A DNA stretch of 11,700 nucleotides from Candidatus Altimarinota bacterium (GTDB lineage: Bacteria > Patescibacteriota > Gracilibacteria > BD1-5 > UBA2023), in NCBI GenBank assembly GCA_023230505.1, contig JALNXF010000018.1, positions 1-11,700 of the forward strand. Reading direction: 5' to 3'. The translations under genes were made by a program, and so were the position numbers. This document shows, one piece after another, positions 1 through 6,929 of this stretch (its first letter is position 1; every line of letters starts with the position of its first letter). The notes under the pieces were generated by a model, which was not told where the DNA came from, did not search any database, and was given only the letters and a program-made list of their open reading frames with translations.

Positions 1-76
1 AAATTGAAAGAACTAATTATTAAAAAATCATAATAAGAAATACTGTTGCACCAGAGTTCGAGTCTCTGCTACTCCA
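1..76 (+). tRNA. 3' part of a tRNA (5' part outside window or displaced)
   Basis: A T arm is clear: stem CAGAG (52-56), loop TTCGAGT (57-63), stem CTCTG (64-68). It is followed by a seven-base acceptor strand CTACTCC (69-75), discriminator A76 and then CA. The matching 5' acceptor strand GGAGTAG is not present in bases 1-51, and no normal anticodon arm is visible there, only an AT-rich inverted repeat TTATTA/TAATAA. A standard 73-76 nt tRNA would have to begin near base 1-4, so this one either has an enlarged middle region, like the 142-nt RNA further on, or is a remnant. The amino acid cannot be assigned. Confidence 0.5.
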
Positions 77-111
77 CAATAATAATATTCATATTTAAAA
101 CCCTCAAAACA

Positions 112-777
112 ATGGAAAAGCTCAAGTGTAAAGTGATTATGCTTCCTGTAACAGAAGGATTAGCACCAATCGGAAGTAACATAAGTGGAGATTTATTTTT
201 ATTAACTATCAATCTGTTTCCTCAACATCTCTACCTTGTATCTGATGAAAGGATAAACTATGATGAATTGGGAAATCAAGAGATACAATTAGATGATATT
301 GTTGTTGATATCGAAAACAATATCATTGGCAAGGTATCTCATATTGGTAGTGCATTTAATTTTAAAGGCACACTTCAATTTCCAAAAAATGATGATCCGC
401 AAATTAATCGTCATTGTACTTTTAACTGTCATAAAGTAATTGCCACAACGGATCCATCCTTAAATCTCCCATTAATTCATCAATCATTTATTGAGGAGTA
501 TGTAGAAAAACAAGGAAAGATTAATGAGTTGATGATTAATCTAATTGATGTAGGAGGAGAAGAATGGATGGGAGATGATTATACCGGAGAACCTTATTGG
601 AATGAAATACTTAAAGTTGAAGTGAATAAAGATAATGAGGTAATCATTCATCCAGTTAAAGAAAGTTGGACAAGAGAAGAGATATTATCTTTTATTGGTA
701 AAATGCAAGCGAATAATATAATAAAATCAATGGTTCTAGCAGATGATTTTAATGAATGGATAACTAAAAACTTATAA
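112..777 (+). CDS. Hypothetical phage protein (221 aa)
   Basis: The product is not recognised as a family of known function. The reading frame is open from base 46, but that extension overlaps the tRNA 3' end, so I chose the ATG at 112, which follows an A-rich leader (ccctcaaaacaATG) typical of this window. The protein is soluble and acidic, with no signal peptide or membrane segment. It contains a K-V-I-A-T-T-D stretch followed by LPLIHQSFIEEYV (about residues 109-132), which I remember from uncharacterised proteins of Bacteroidota and their phages; that is memory, not a search. The gene lies two bases before the next one, so the two are probably cotranscribed. Confidence 0.8.
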   Translation: MEKLKCKVIMLPVTEGLAPIGSNISGDLFLLTINLFPQHLYLVSDERINYDELGNQEIQLDDIVVDIENNIIGKVSHIGSAFNFKGTLQFPKNDDPQINRHCTFNCHKVIATTDPSLNLPLIHQSFIEEYVEKQGKINELMINLIDVGGEEWMGDDYTGEPYWNEILKVEVNKDNEVIIHPVKESWTREEILSFIGKMQANNIIKSMVLADDFNEWITKNL

Positions 778-779
778 TA

Positions 780-1625
780 ATGAAAAGACATATTTTTAAA
801 GCAGGTGATGGAGTAGTCTGTCAGTCTAGTGCAGAAGTTAGAAGACTTCTATGTATAGCTTACAATCATGGCTATCAAGTATATAGTCCCTCTCTTCATA
901 CTTCCTGTTTTCATTTTATTTTCACCAATACATTTGGCCTTATAGGAACTGCATTGGATAGCATGGAGACTGCTTACTCAACAAAAGAATTTCTGTTTCT
1001 TGTATCTCAATTTGAGAAAGGTGATAAGGTAAAGCTTTTAGGCTCTAGTGCTTCACGGGAGGAATATATTGCTACGGTACTTAAAGATGTAGAAAGACAA
1101 GACTTCAATGATGTTCCACATAGTTATAGATTGATTACTAATGATTATCTTACTCATGTAGATCAGGTTAAGCTTCATAAAGATGTCTCGGAACAAAAGA
1201 ACAATCAAAACAATACAAATATGAACAATCAAGAAGATGAAATAGTTATTATTCCGACAGACCTTCTAAGAGAAGGATATAAATCAGCCAATGTAGATCA
1301 AAGACTAGAGATAGAAAGGTATGTAAACAGCTTTACAGGAGAGGTAAGTAAAAAACATTTACAAGCCTTCTATGAAAGACTTAATTGTACAGGATGGAAA
1401 ACTAAATTAGAAATATGCTTTCCGTTTTTAAAGGAGACTGAGAATATTGTTATTAAGTATGGAGAGAAGGCAGACGATAAGAAGTTATTTGGAGGATTTG
1501 GTATGATTTCTCCAAGGTCTTCTGGTTCCTTAAGAGAGAGGTCTTTTTATTTAAGCTATAAATATAACTGGTCTCTACAAAAAGATAACGAAGGAGCAAT
1601 ATGTTTAGTTCCAACAAGAAAGTAA
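780..1625 (+). CDS. Hypothetical phage protein, two-part (281 aa)
   Basis: No known function is recognised. The sequence divides into an N-terminal part (about 1-137), a low-complexity linker rich in Asn and Gln (about residues 138-153, NNQNNTNMNNQ), and a C-terminal part (about 154-281). The N-terminal part includes FEKGDKVKLLG (around 98-108), the kind of short beta-rich 'GDxVxLxG' segment seen in SH3/KOW-like folds; this is a weak resemblance only. No catalytic motif, signal peptide or transmembrane segment is visible. It starts two bases after the preceding stop, with no room for an independent promoter, so it belongs to the same transcription unit. Confidence 0.8.
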   Translation: MKRHIFKAGDGVVCQSSAEVRRLLCIAYNHGYQVYSPSLHTSCFHFIFTNTFGLIGTALDSMETAYSTKEFLFLVSQFEKGDKVKLLGSSASREEYIATVLKDVERQDFNDVPHSYRLITNDYLTHVDQVKLHKDVSEQKNNQNNTNMNNQEDEIVIIPTDLLREGYKSANVDQRLEIERYVNSFTGEVSKKHLQAFYERLNCTGWKTKLEICFPFLKETENIVIKYGEKADDKKLFGGFGMISPRSSGSLRERSFYLSYKYNWSLQKDNEGAICLVPTRK

Positions 1626-1645
1626 AAATATAAAACAAAAACATT

Positions 1646-2131
1646 ATGAACCCAAAGGAAAAATTTACAGTTACCGATGACAAAACAGGGAAGAAATACC
1701 TTGTTGAAGTTATTAAAGAGGTTGTCGAAAAGAAAAAGATAACTTATGAAGACGTGTTAAAAGAAGTAATGGCATCTTCCGATAGTCATTGTATTAGATA
1801 CACAGGAGACATTACAAAGGAAGATCGAAATACACATACAGGCTTCTGTGCTACTTCTCTTCCAACTAAACAACTTGCAAAGAAGGTACAGGCAATAATA
1901 ACGTTAATTAATACTGCATGGTATTTAAACAAAGGAGAAGAACTTCCTTGGGACATAAAATACTTTAAAAATTCCCATTATGCTTTCACCTTCGATAATG
2001 AACTTAGAACGATAAGAGTAGAATCTTGGAATTATCTTAAGCATGGAAGTGTCTATTTTAATACAAAGGAATTAGCTGAACAGGCTTTTGAGATACTTGG
2101 AGAAGATGTGATAAAAACAGCAATACTTTAA
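1646..2131 (+). CDS. Hypothetical phage protein (161 aa)
   Basis: The function is unknown. The start at 1646 follows the leader aaaacaaaaacattATG. The N-terminal third is highly charged, with many Lys and Glu, and includes ITYEDVLKEVM (about 34-44). The C terminus is VYFNTKELAEQAFEILGEDVIKTAI, a helix-turn pattern I recall at the end of many small uncharacterised proteins from Bacteroidota phages and conjugative islands, where the 'F.tkelAeqa.eilGe' segment is the conserved part. This family memory is not backed by a search here. The gene is 20 bases downstream of its neighbour and 23 bases upstream of the next small gene, consistent with one operon. Confidence 0.8.
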   Translation: MNPKEKFTVTDDKTGKKYLVEVIKEVVEKKKITYEDVLKEVMASSDSHCIRYTGDITKEDRNTHTGFCATSLPTKQLAKKVQAIITLINTAWYLNKGEELPWDIKYFKNSHYAFTFDNELRTIRVESWNYLKHGSVYFNTKELAEQAFEILGEDVIKTAIL

Positions 2132-2154
2132 TACTAACAAACCCATTAAAAATT

Positions 2155-2343
2155 ATGAAAAGTATCATAATTCCTCTAGAAAATCATACAATAATGGATA
2201 TTAAAAAATCTTTGGAAAGTTCATTTGTTCCTTGGAATGTCCTTCTACCATATTTTAAACATATTTCTGGAGATAAGAAGCTTATTGGATTTAAAGTTGA
2301 TGAATTCGGTCTTACATTGATATTTAATGATAAAAATAAATAA
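2155..2343 (+). CDS. Small hypothetical protein (62 aa)
   Basis: A short unrecognised protein preceded by the A-rich leader acccattaaaaattATG. It has an N-terminal beta-like stretch (MKSIIIPLE), a central FVPWNVLLPYF segment (about 24-34) and a hydrophobic C-terminal strand (FGLTLIFND). It has no transmembrane helix and no motif. It sits between two other small co-directional genes with similar base composition, which supports it being real. Confidence 0.6.
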   Translation: MKSIIIPLENHTIMDIKKSLESSFVPWNVLLPYFKHISGDKKLIGFKVDEFGLTLIFNDKNK

Positions 2344-2373
2344 TTATGAAAAAAAATATCTTATTCGATTTAG

Positions 2374-2393
2374 TAAAATAAATTTGAATTATT
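2374..2393 (+). promoter_or_regulatory. Copy 1 of a 20-bp repeated upstream motif (possible promoter element)
   Basis: The 20-mer TAAAATAAATTTGAATTATT occurs here and again, identically, at 6767-6786. A shorter form is seen at the window's end. Here it lies about 47 bases before the ATG of the 58-aa gene, and there about 48 bases before the ATG of a 31-codon ORF. The embedded TTTG is compatible with the -33 TTTG of Bacteroidota promoters, but the matching -7 box (TAnnTTTG) is not clear. The promoter role is inferred from position and repetition. Confidence 0.4.
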
Positions 2394-2439
2394 CATTAAT
2401 TTTTATTAATTTTATATCATATTTTAAACATTAAACAAA

Positions 2440-2616
2440 ATGACAGAATTAAAAAAGGTCTTAATGAGTCGAGATAATTTAACAGAACAAGAAGCAGACG
2501 ATCTTATTGAAGAGATGCGCCATTGTGTATTTGAAGAAGGAGAAGATCCAGAAGAGGTGTTATTAGATATGGTGGGATTAGAACCTGATTATGTCTTTGA
2601 TCTTTTGGGGTATTAA
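2440..2616 (+). CDS. Small acidic hypothetical protein (58 aa)
   Basis: This short gene encodes a very acidic protein that begins MTELKKVLMSRDNLTEQEAD and ends GLEPDYVFDLLGY. The pattern of a helical N terminus, a run of Glu, and a terminal 'hLGLEPDYhxDLL' motif is one I remember from small phage proteins of unknown function, so I regard it as a real gene despite its size. It has its own upstream AT-rich gap (2344-2439) containing a 20-bp motif repeated elsewhere in the window, suggesting a promoter. The start follows ttaaacaaaATG. Confidence 0.75.
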   Translation: MTELKKVLMSRDNLTEQEADDLIEEMRHCVFEEGEDPEEVLLDMVGLEPDYVFDLLGY

Positions 2617-2632
2617 AATAAAAATACTAAAC

Positions 2633-2704
2633 ATGGAAAAAAATAAAATTATAAATAGATCTTATTCAAGATTTAAAAAGTATGACATAATTAAAAATTT
2701 ATAA
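2633..2704 (+). CDS. Possible 23-aa micro-ORF
   Basis: A short ORF encodes a lysine- and isoleucine-rich peptide (MEKNKIINRSYSRFKKYDII...). It is preceded by the same kind of A-rich leader (aaaaatactaaacATG) as its neighbours and lies 12 bases before the next real gene. It could be a genuine small gene, a leader peptide or a chance ORF in AT-rich DNA; its length gives no way to tell. Confidence 0.25.
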   Translation: MEKNKIINRSYSRFKKYDIIKNL

Positions 2705-2716
2705 AAATCAAATATT

Positions 2717-3004
2717 ATGAAAAAAAATTGTGAAAGTTGTAAACATGGTAATAACGACGAAGCATATCAATGTGACAAATGTGATGAATTTTTTTGCATG
2801 TGGGAAGAACATTGGCAGGATAGAGAACGTAGAGAAAAAATTGAGTGTATTTTCTCTCATGTCGAACATGAAGATGGAATGAAAAAAAAGCGCTTCTTCA
2901 AATGTATGAAATCGATTCCAGATAAATACTTAGACGAGTTTATAAACACATTAGAAAAACTTGTGTCACATAAATATAATGGGCGGGTAACTCAGACATG
3001 GTAA
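2717..3004 (+). CDS. Small zinc-ribbon-like hypothetical protein (95 aa)
   Basis: The N terminus has two CxxC knuckles, C4-E-S-C7 and C19-D-K-C22, separated by 11 residues. This is the usual layout of a small zinc ribbon, so zinc binding is likely. A further Cys at 27 follows an FF pair. The rest is charged and mainly helical, with a C-terminal FINTLEKLVSHKYNG segment. Such proteins in phages are usually nucleic-acid-binding or protein-interaction modules, but no specific function can be named. It follows the leader aatcaaatattATG. Confidence 0.75.
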   Translation: MKKNCESCKHGNNDEAYQCDKCDEFFCMWEEHWQDRERREKIECIFSHVEHEDGMKKKRFFKCMKSIPDKYLDEFINTLEKLVSHKYNGRVTQTW

Positions 3005-3035
3005 ACGCTATTATTTTCTTGAAAAATAAGAGTCT

Positions 3036-3377
3036 ATGAATAATTATTTAAACACCAAAAAATGGGATTTATGGGTTGCTGCCGGTGGGATCCTTATAGG
3101 AAGAGATATCGATTTAAGAGTAAAAATCCCAATCGATATTGGCACCGGTGTTCAAATGAAACGTGACGATAAGATTTGGACATCAACTCGCGAATTTGGC
3201 GGAAGAGATAAAAACTATTTAAAGACAATTAAGTTAAAAATTAGTTCGTGGCGGGTATTATCTATAGATGCTGTTCATTTTTATGGTGTATTGACATCTC
3301 CAGGAGTTGAGTTTGAAATAAGTAAAGATGACAACCAGCGTGTAAGTTCATCCGGATTAAATATAAGTAAACAATAA
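3036..3377 (+). CDS. Hypothetical protein (113 aa)
   Basis: An unrecognised protein, probably beta-rich: many alternating hydrophobic and charged strands (for example DLRVKIPIDIG, LKTIKLKISSWRVLSI, GVEFEIS) and few helix-formers. Its base composition is slightly less AT-rich than the mobile genes that follow. It is the last gene before the solo TnpB element, and its C terminus (SSSGLNISKQ) is followed at once by 90 bp of nearly pure AT sequence. There is no sign that it is truncated. Confidence 0.7.
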   Translation: MNNYLNTKKWDLWVAAGGILIGRDIDLRVKIPIDIGTGVQMKRDDKIWTSTREFGGRDKNYLKTIKLKISSWRVLSIDAVHFYGVLTSPGVEFEISKDDNQRVSSSGLNISKQ

Positions 3378-3441
3378 TTTTTCATAAAATTAATAAATTA
3401 AATTCAAAAATAATTAAAAAATATTTTTAAAAAATCTTTTC

Positions 3442-3454
3442 TTATATACTTATA
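3442..3454 (+). promoter_or_regulatory. TTATATACTTATA motif upstream of tnpB
   Basis: The 13-mer TTATATACTTATA lies 15 bases before the tnpB ATG. The identical 13-mer lies before the endonuclease gene at 8196-8208, in both cases preceded by a TTAAAAAA(A)TC stretch. Degenerate forms occur at 6799-6809 and 10945-10957. It is probably a phage promoter core, inferred from position and repetition. Confidence 0.45.
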
Positions 3455-3469
3455 ATAAAGAAAAAAAAG

Positions 3470-4729
3470 ATGTTATTAACGTTAAAAATAAAACTTAAAT
3501 TAAGTAAAGAACAAATTGAAGTATTAGAGAAAACATCTGATAATGCTAGATTATTATATAACAAATTACTTGAAGAAAAAATCAAATATTATGAAGAAAC
3601 TAAAAAATATTTATCATATTATATTCAACAAAAAGAACTGAAAGGCATTACATCGGAATTTCTTACATTTGATTCTAAAAAAGAAATATTAAGAACATTA
3701 GATAACAACTATAAATCATTTTTTGAACTAATTAAAACTAACAAAGATAAAAATCCAAAGACTCCAAAATTTAGAGGATATAAATATTTTTTTACTTTAT
3801 CATTTGTACAAGATTTCATTATAAAAGATAATAAAATTGTAATTTCTTTACCTAACAGAAAACGATTAATTTTAAATTTAGAATATAATTTACCTATTAT
3901 TAATTGTTCATGTAATAGACATAAAAATGAAAGTAGTGATATCAAGCAACTAAAGATATTCAAAAAGGATAACAATTATTATGCTTCGATAATTTATGAA
4001 AAACAAGAACAAAAATCAACTAATATTTTAGAAAATATAATTTCTATAGATCTTGGTAAAAAGAATTTAGTTTCTTATTATAATTTCTTAAAGAATATTG
4101 GAGTGGTTTATAATTCTAAGTATTTAACTAAAAATCAAAAATTCTTAGATAAAAGAGTAGATGAATTGAAATCAATTAGAGACAAAAAAGTTAAATACTC
4201 CAGAAAATGGAAACGAATTAACAAGAAAGTAAAGAACGTCAATAGAAAAAAGAAAACACAAACTAATTTAACATTACAAAAATTAAGTAAAGATTTATCA
4301 AATTTAAATACTGATGTATTAATCGGTGAACTTACTAATTTAAAACAAAATATTGTATCTAAAAATAAACATAAATTAAATCGACAGATGCAAAATAATT
4401 GGAATTTATCAACTTTTATTCGTCTTTTAACTTATAAAGTATGGTTAAAAGGTAATGCAGTAATAAAAGTAAATGAAGCCTGGACTTCAAAAACTTGTTG
4501 TAAATGTGGTACAATTGATTACTCTCAAACATTAGCAGATCGACAATATATTTGTGAATGCGGTAATAATATTAATCGAGATATTAATGGTGCTATCAAC
4601 ATTTTAAAACAACACTTGGGCAATTATAATCTGCCACTTGATTTTGATACTTTATCAATTTCAGAAAGATTTTCTTGGTGTGATATCAAGAAAATGAATA
4701 GAAATGATAAGTTTTGTAAGCAATTATGA
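3470..4729 (+). CDS. tnpB: TnpB-type RNA-guided endonuclease (419 aa)
   Basis: Full-length for TnpB (usual range about 350-450 aa). All three RuvC positions are visible: D194 in IISIDLGKKNL (RuvC-I), E287 in VLIGELTNLK (RuvC-II) and D371 in NINRDINGAINIL (RuvC-III). The zinc ribbon between the last two is also present: C343-x2-C346 (TCCKCG) and C362-x-C364 (ICECG). The N-terminal segment LKLSKEQIEVLEK...LYNKLLEEK fits the wedge/OrfB helix-turn-helix region. Family members are guided by an omega RNA made from the gene's 3' end and cut DNA next to a short motif, helping element maintenance. No tnpA partner is adjacent. Activity is predicted only from the intact residues. Confidence 0.92.
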   Translation: MLLTLKIKLKLSKEQIEVLEKTSDNARLLYNKLLEEKIKYYEETKKYLSYYIQQKELKGITSEFLTFDSKKEILRTLDNNYKSFFELIKTNKDKNPKTPKFRGYKYFFTLSFVQDFIIKDNKIVISLPNRKRLILNLEYNLPIINCSCNRHKNESSDIKQLKIFKKDNNYYASIIYEKQEQKSTNILENIISIDLGKKNLVSYYNFLKNIGVVYNSKYLTKNQKFLDKRVDELKSIRDKKVKYSRKWKRINKKVKNVNRKKKTQTNLTLQKLSKDLSNLNTDVLIGELTNLKQNIVSKNKHKLNRQMQNNWNLSTFIRLLTYKVWLKGNAVIKVNEAWTSKTCCKCGTIDYSQTLADRQYICECGNNINRDINGAINILKQHLGNYNLPLDFDTLSISERFSWCDIKKMNRNDKFCKQL

Positions 4730-4889
4730 ATTTTATTCGTTTTTATATTATAGTGTTACCACTCGATTTAATACTATTGAAGAAATTATTGAAAGAGGTA
4801 AATACATATTCAATAAATGGTTTGATAAAAGATGGGGATTGAGTTTAGAAAAAAGTTGGTCCAATAAAACAAAAATTTTAATTAAATAA
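4704..4889 (+). pseudogene. Probable truncated gene stump downstream of tnpB
   Basis: The only ATG in this frame (4704) lies inside the end of tnpB, which is an unlikely start. Yet the translated C-terminal part, RFNTIEEIIERGKYIFNKWF followed by DKRWGLSLEKSWSNK, reads like genuine soluble protein sequence, with three Trp and a helical periodicity. The simplest reading is that it is the 3' part of a phage gene whose 5' end was lost or displaced when the TnpB element inserted near 4730-4745. No matching 5' part is visible before tnpB. It could alternatively start at a non-ATG codon and be intact. Confidence 0.4.
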
Positions 4890-4898
4890 TAGTTACTT

Positions 4899-5246
4899 AT
4901 GACAAAACAGCAATTATTAATTTGGTATATCAAAGTATATTGGAGATTTCTTGGAAAAAAGATAATTTATAAAATTGGAGAAGGGGTGAAAACTCTATCA
5001 TCAGAAAAATATACTATTACTGAAAATGATCTTGTAATGGTTGGTGATAATCTAGAAAAACTATTTAAAGTTATTGATTCATGTAAATATTCTGAACATA
5101 TTGAGGTAGCAGAAAGATGTGCCGATGTGTTTTCAACTAGATTTCCATTTGCCCTAATTATATCTAATGTTGTTAATAAAAAAATTGATAAACTTCGACC
5201 TAAACTGAGATCATATTACGAAATAAGTGAAAGTAATTTAAATTAA
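4899..5246 (+). CDS. Hypothetical protein (115 aa)
   Basis: Not recognised. The start at 4899 follows taatagttacttATG. The N terminus (QQLLIWYIKVYWRFLGKKI) is hydrophobic and aromatic but interrupted by charges, so it is more likely an amphipathic helix than a membrane anchor. The middle (DNLEKLFKVIDSCKYSEHIEVAERCADVF) is a strong helical stretch. The protein is probably all-alpha. It lies 3 bases before the next gene (stop at 5244-5246, ATG at 5249), which indicates cotranscription. Confidence 0.65.
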   Translation: MTKQQLLIWYIKVYWRFLGKKIIYKIGEGVKTLSSEKYTITENDLVMVGDNLEKLFKVIDSCKYSEHIEVAERCADVFSTRFPFALIISNVVNKKIDKLRPKLRSYYEISESNLN

Positions 5247-5248
5247 AA

Positions 5249-5449
5249 ATGAGCAAACTAGATACATTTCATTATCATGAATCTCTTGATAGATCATGGT
5301 GCATTGTTGACATTATCCAGACAATTTTGTTAACTCACCCAGTAATTCACAAGCATAAAAAAATTAAAAAACAAGTTAAAAAAGCACGAACTCATTTAAT
5401 TAATGCTTATCAAATGATAGGAAATAAACAATATCATAAATACAAATAA
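5249..5449 (+). CDS. Small phage hypothetical protein, DTFHYHE family (66 aa)
   Basis: The N-terminal stretch DTFHYHESLDR followed by a helix, then 'LLTHPVI' and a C-terminal helix with 'INAYQMIGN', is a pattern I remember from small proteins of uncharacterised phages, in which DTFHYHE.LDR and HPV are the conserved parts. No function is known to me. The lysine-rich stretch HKHKKIKKQVKKAR (about 34-47) gives a strong positive charge and might contact nucleic acid, which is inference. It begins two bases after the preceding stop. Confidence 0.75.
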   Translation: MSKLDTFHYHESLDRSWCIVDIIQTILLTHPVIHKHKKIKKQVKKARTHLINAYQMIGNKQYHKYK

Positions 5450-5465
5450 TTAAAAATTTATTATC

Positions 5466-5723
5466 ATGTCAAAAACATATACTAAAGGAAATATTGTTAT
5501 TGAGGAAATTAAAATTGGCGATATCCATTATGAGTATGACTGTGGTATGGGAGTGAAAGTACGAGTTATTTCTCTTCCAGTGAAAAATGAAGATCAATGG
5601 TCTTGGCAAGCAGAACAAATATCAACTGGGAGGATTATTGATTATTTAGTAACTGATGGGTATTCTCATTACGGCCCTAACTTATATGACTATGAAGCAT
5701 ATGTTGGTATAAATATGCTATAA
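5466..5723 (+). CDS. Small phage hypothetical protein (85 aa)
   Basis: A compact beta-rich protein with the order KIGDIHYEYDCGMGVKVRVI, then WSWQAEQISTGRIIDYLVTDG and finally HYGPNLYDYEAY. The motifs IGDIHYE..CGMG, a W-x-W-Q centre and a Y-D-Y C terminus match a family I recall from tailed phages of Bacteroidota without assigned function. It has no catalytic signature, signal peptide or membrane span. The leader taaaaatttattatcATG is A/T-rich and 16 bases from the preceding stop, fitting an operon with the two genes upstream. Confidence 0.75.
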   Translation: MSKTYTKGNIVIEEIKIGDIHYEYDCGMGVKVRVISLPVKNEDQWSWQAEQISTGRIIDYLVTDGYSHYGPNLYDYEAYVGINML

Positions 5724-5764
5724 ATGAAAAAAAAGTTATATTTCAAATTTAAATAAATAACATT

Positions 5765-6706
5765 ATGAAAACAAAAATTACAAAATTACAAGTTGGTGAT
5801 GTAATAAAATTAAAACCAGGAATTATACTTGGATTATCTACTGTTTATTCTAAACCATTTTATTCAAAATTACACGAAAAAAATAAAGCTGAAGTTACGA
5901 AGATTAATAAAAGTTCAGTCACAATTAAATTATTTGATGACATATCCATTTGTACTAAGCAATTGAGTGCATATTGGGCCTCATTTACCCATAAAGGAAT
6001 ATCTATCTCTTCTATTAAATCATGTCGGATCCCATTTATTCGTAATTCAGGAATAAAGGTGAAATTGATAAATTTTGACTCAGATGAACAACGAAAAATT
6101 CGGCAATATATTAAAAATGGTAGCAAAGGTAACCTCAATCTCAGCAACACACCAATAACATCACTTCCCGACAATTTAAAACAAGTCGGCGGAAATTTAA
6201 ATCTCAGCAACACACCAATAACATCACTTCCCGACAATCTAACAAGAGTCGGCGGAAGTTTGAATCTTTACAACACACCAATAACATCACTTCCAGATAA
6301 CTTAACAGTCGGCGGATATTTGGATCTCCACAACACCAAAATAACATCACTACCAGATAACTTGACAGTTGGCGGGTGGTTGGATCTCAGCAACACACCA
6401 ATAACATCACTACCAGATAACTTGAAAGTCGGCGGATGGTTGGATCTCAACAACACCAAAATAACAAAACTACCAGATAACTTAACAGTGAGAGGAAATG
6501 TGTCTCTCAACAACACCAAAATAACAAAACTACCAGATAACTTAACAGTTGGTGGATATTTGGATCTCAGCTACACACCAATAACATCATTACCAGATAA
6601 CTTAACAGTCAACGGAAATTTGTGGCTTGGCAACACCAAAATAACTTCAATCCCAACTTCAGCAGAAATAAAAGGTGAAATATATGGACTTAAAAAACAA
6701 AGTTGA
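5765..6706 (+). CDS. Leucine-rich-repeat protein (313 aa)
   Basis: Residues 1-121 form a non-repetitive N-terminal region that begins KITKLQVGDVIKLKPG, a beta-barrel-like GDxI start. Residues 122-308 are nine tandem repeats of 19-21 aa with the pattern G-x-L-x-L-x-N-T-x-I-T-S-L-P-D-N-L-x-V-G. The regular Leu/Ile positions make this a bacterial-type leucine-rich repeat solenoid. LRR domains usually bind proteins; in a phage this could be a host-factor or structural-protein binder, but nothing here identifies the partner. No signal peptide or anchor is seen, so it is probably intracellular or virion-associated. The repeats are nearly identical at DNA level, which makes expansion and contraction easy. 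Confidence 0.85.
   Translation: MKTKITKLQVGDVIKLKPGIILGLSTVYSKPFYSKLHEKNKAEVTKINKSSVTIKLFDDISICTKQLSAYWASFTHKGISISSIKSCRIPFIRNSGIKVKLINFDSDEQRKIRQYIKNGSKGNLNLSNTPITSLPDNLKQVGGNLNLSNTPITSLPDNLTRVGGSLNLYNTPITSLPDNLTVGGYLDLHNTKITSLPDNLTVGGWLDLSNTPITSLPDNLKVGGWLDLNNTKITKLPDNLTVRGNVSLNNTKITKLPDNLTVGGYLDLSYTPITSLPDNLTVNGNLWLGNTKITSIPTSAEIKGEIYGLKKQS
6128..6690 (+). repeat. Nine tandem 57-63-bp LRR-coding repeats
   Basis: Each unit carries the near-constant string ctcaacaacaccaaaataacatcactaccagataacttaacagtcggcgga, with small differences. The first two units are 63 bp because they encode an extra residue (LKQVGG, LTRVGG); later units are 60 bp. Units alternate between NTPITSLP and NTKITSLP versions, suggesting duplication of two-unit blocks. 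It lies within the coding frame and is not a CRISPR array, since there are no unique spacers. Confidence 0.85.
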
Positions 6707-6766
6707 AGTAAAAATTAATTTTTTTTAAAAAACTTTTTTAATTTTTTATTTTTTAAATAATTATTT

Positions 6767-6786
6767 TAAAATAAATTTGAATTATT
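6767..6786 (+). promoter_or_regulatory. Copy 2 of the 20-bp repeated upstream motif
   Basis: Identical to 2374-2393 (TAAAATAAATTTGAATTATT). Twelve bases further on is TTATATTTATA (6799-6809), a degenerate form of the TTATATACTTATA motif found before tnpB and the endonuclease gene. Together they look like the promoter of the 31-codon ORF at 6834. Confidence 0.4.
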
Positions 6787-6833
6787 AAGAAAAAGTTTTT
6801 ATATTTATAACGAATTTTAAAGAAAAACTTATC

Positions 6834-6929
6834 ATGAACTCGTTTAATAGACATTATCAATTACATATATGGTTTGATGCAAAAACAAGCATTAATCCAA
6901 TATATAAAAAATGTGTCCGGGGGTCATGA
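6834..6929 (+). CDS. Short ORF (31 aa) ahead of the hairpin pair; possible frameshifted remnant
   Basis: The ORF begins ATGAACTCG after an A-rich leader and a promoter-like stretch, and encodes MNSFNRHYQLHIWFDAKTSI and 11 more residues. Its stop codon lies just inside the 5' strand of a strong hairpin. A shift of one base in the G5 run at 6919-6923 would join it to a frame encoding a single leucine-rich-repeat unit (HSNTLITTLPDN) that ends TPGY at 6999. It could therefore be a small gene, a leader peptide, or the remains of a longer LRR-type protein. Confidence 0.4.
   Translation: MNSFNRHYQLHIWFDAKTSINPIYKKCVRGS

Larger units (their letters stand above)
3378..4745 (+). mobile_element. Solo-TnpB element (IS605/IS607 superfamily, no tnpA); boundaries approximate
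   Basis: A single tnpB gene sits between the intact gene ending at 3377 and a short ORF at 4704-4889 that looks like a truncated gene. No Y1 or serine transposase accompanies it, so it is either a non-autonomous element or a retained RNA-guided nuclease. By analogy with the family, the right end and the omega RNA should overlap the last part of tnpB and stop shortly after 4729; a small inverted repeat GAAT-TTT-ATTC at 4729-4739 could be a subterminal hairpin. The left end must lie in the AT-rich 3378-3469. Neither end is proven. Confidence 0.5.

Noticed and set aside
1453..1683. Minus-strand ORF of 76 aa
   Set aside because: It lies entirely opposite the end of one clear gene and the start of the next, with no leader or motif.
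3709..3975. Minus-strand ORF of 88 aa inside tnpB
   Set aside because: It is opposite the N-terminal half of an intact tnpB; its hydrophobic residues are the usual shadow of Lys/Asn-rich AT codons.
5860..6519. Minus-strand ORFs opposite the LRR gene
   Set aside because: Repeats keep a second frame open by chance; the plus-strand LRR protein explains the region.
6128..6690. CRISPR array
   Set aside because: Repeat units are contiguous and in frame, have no unique spacers, and encode LRR units.
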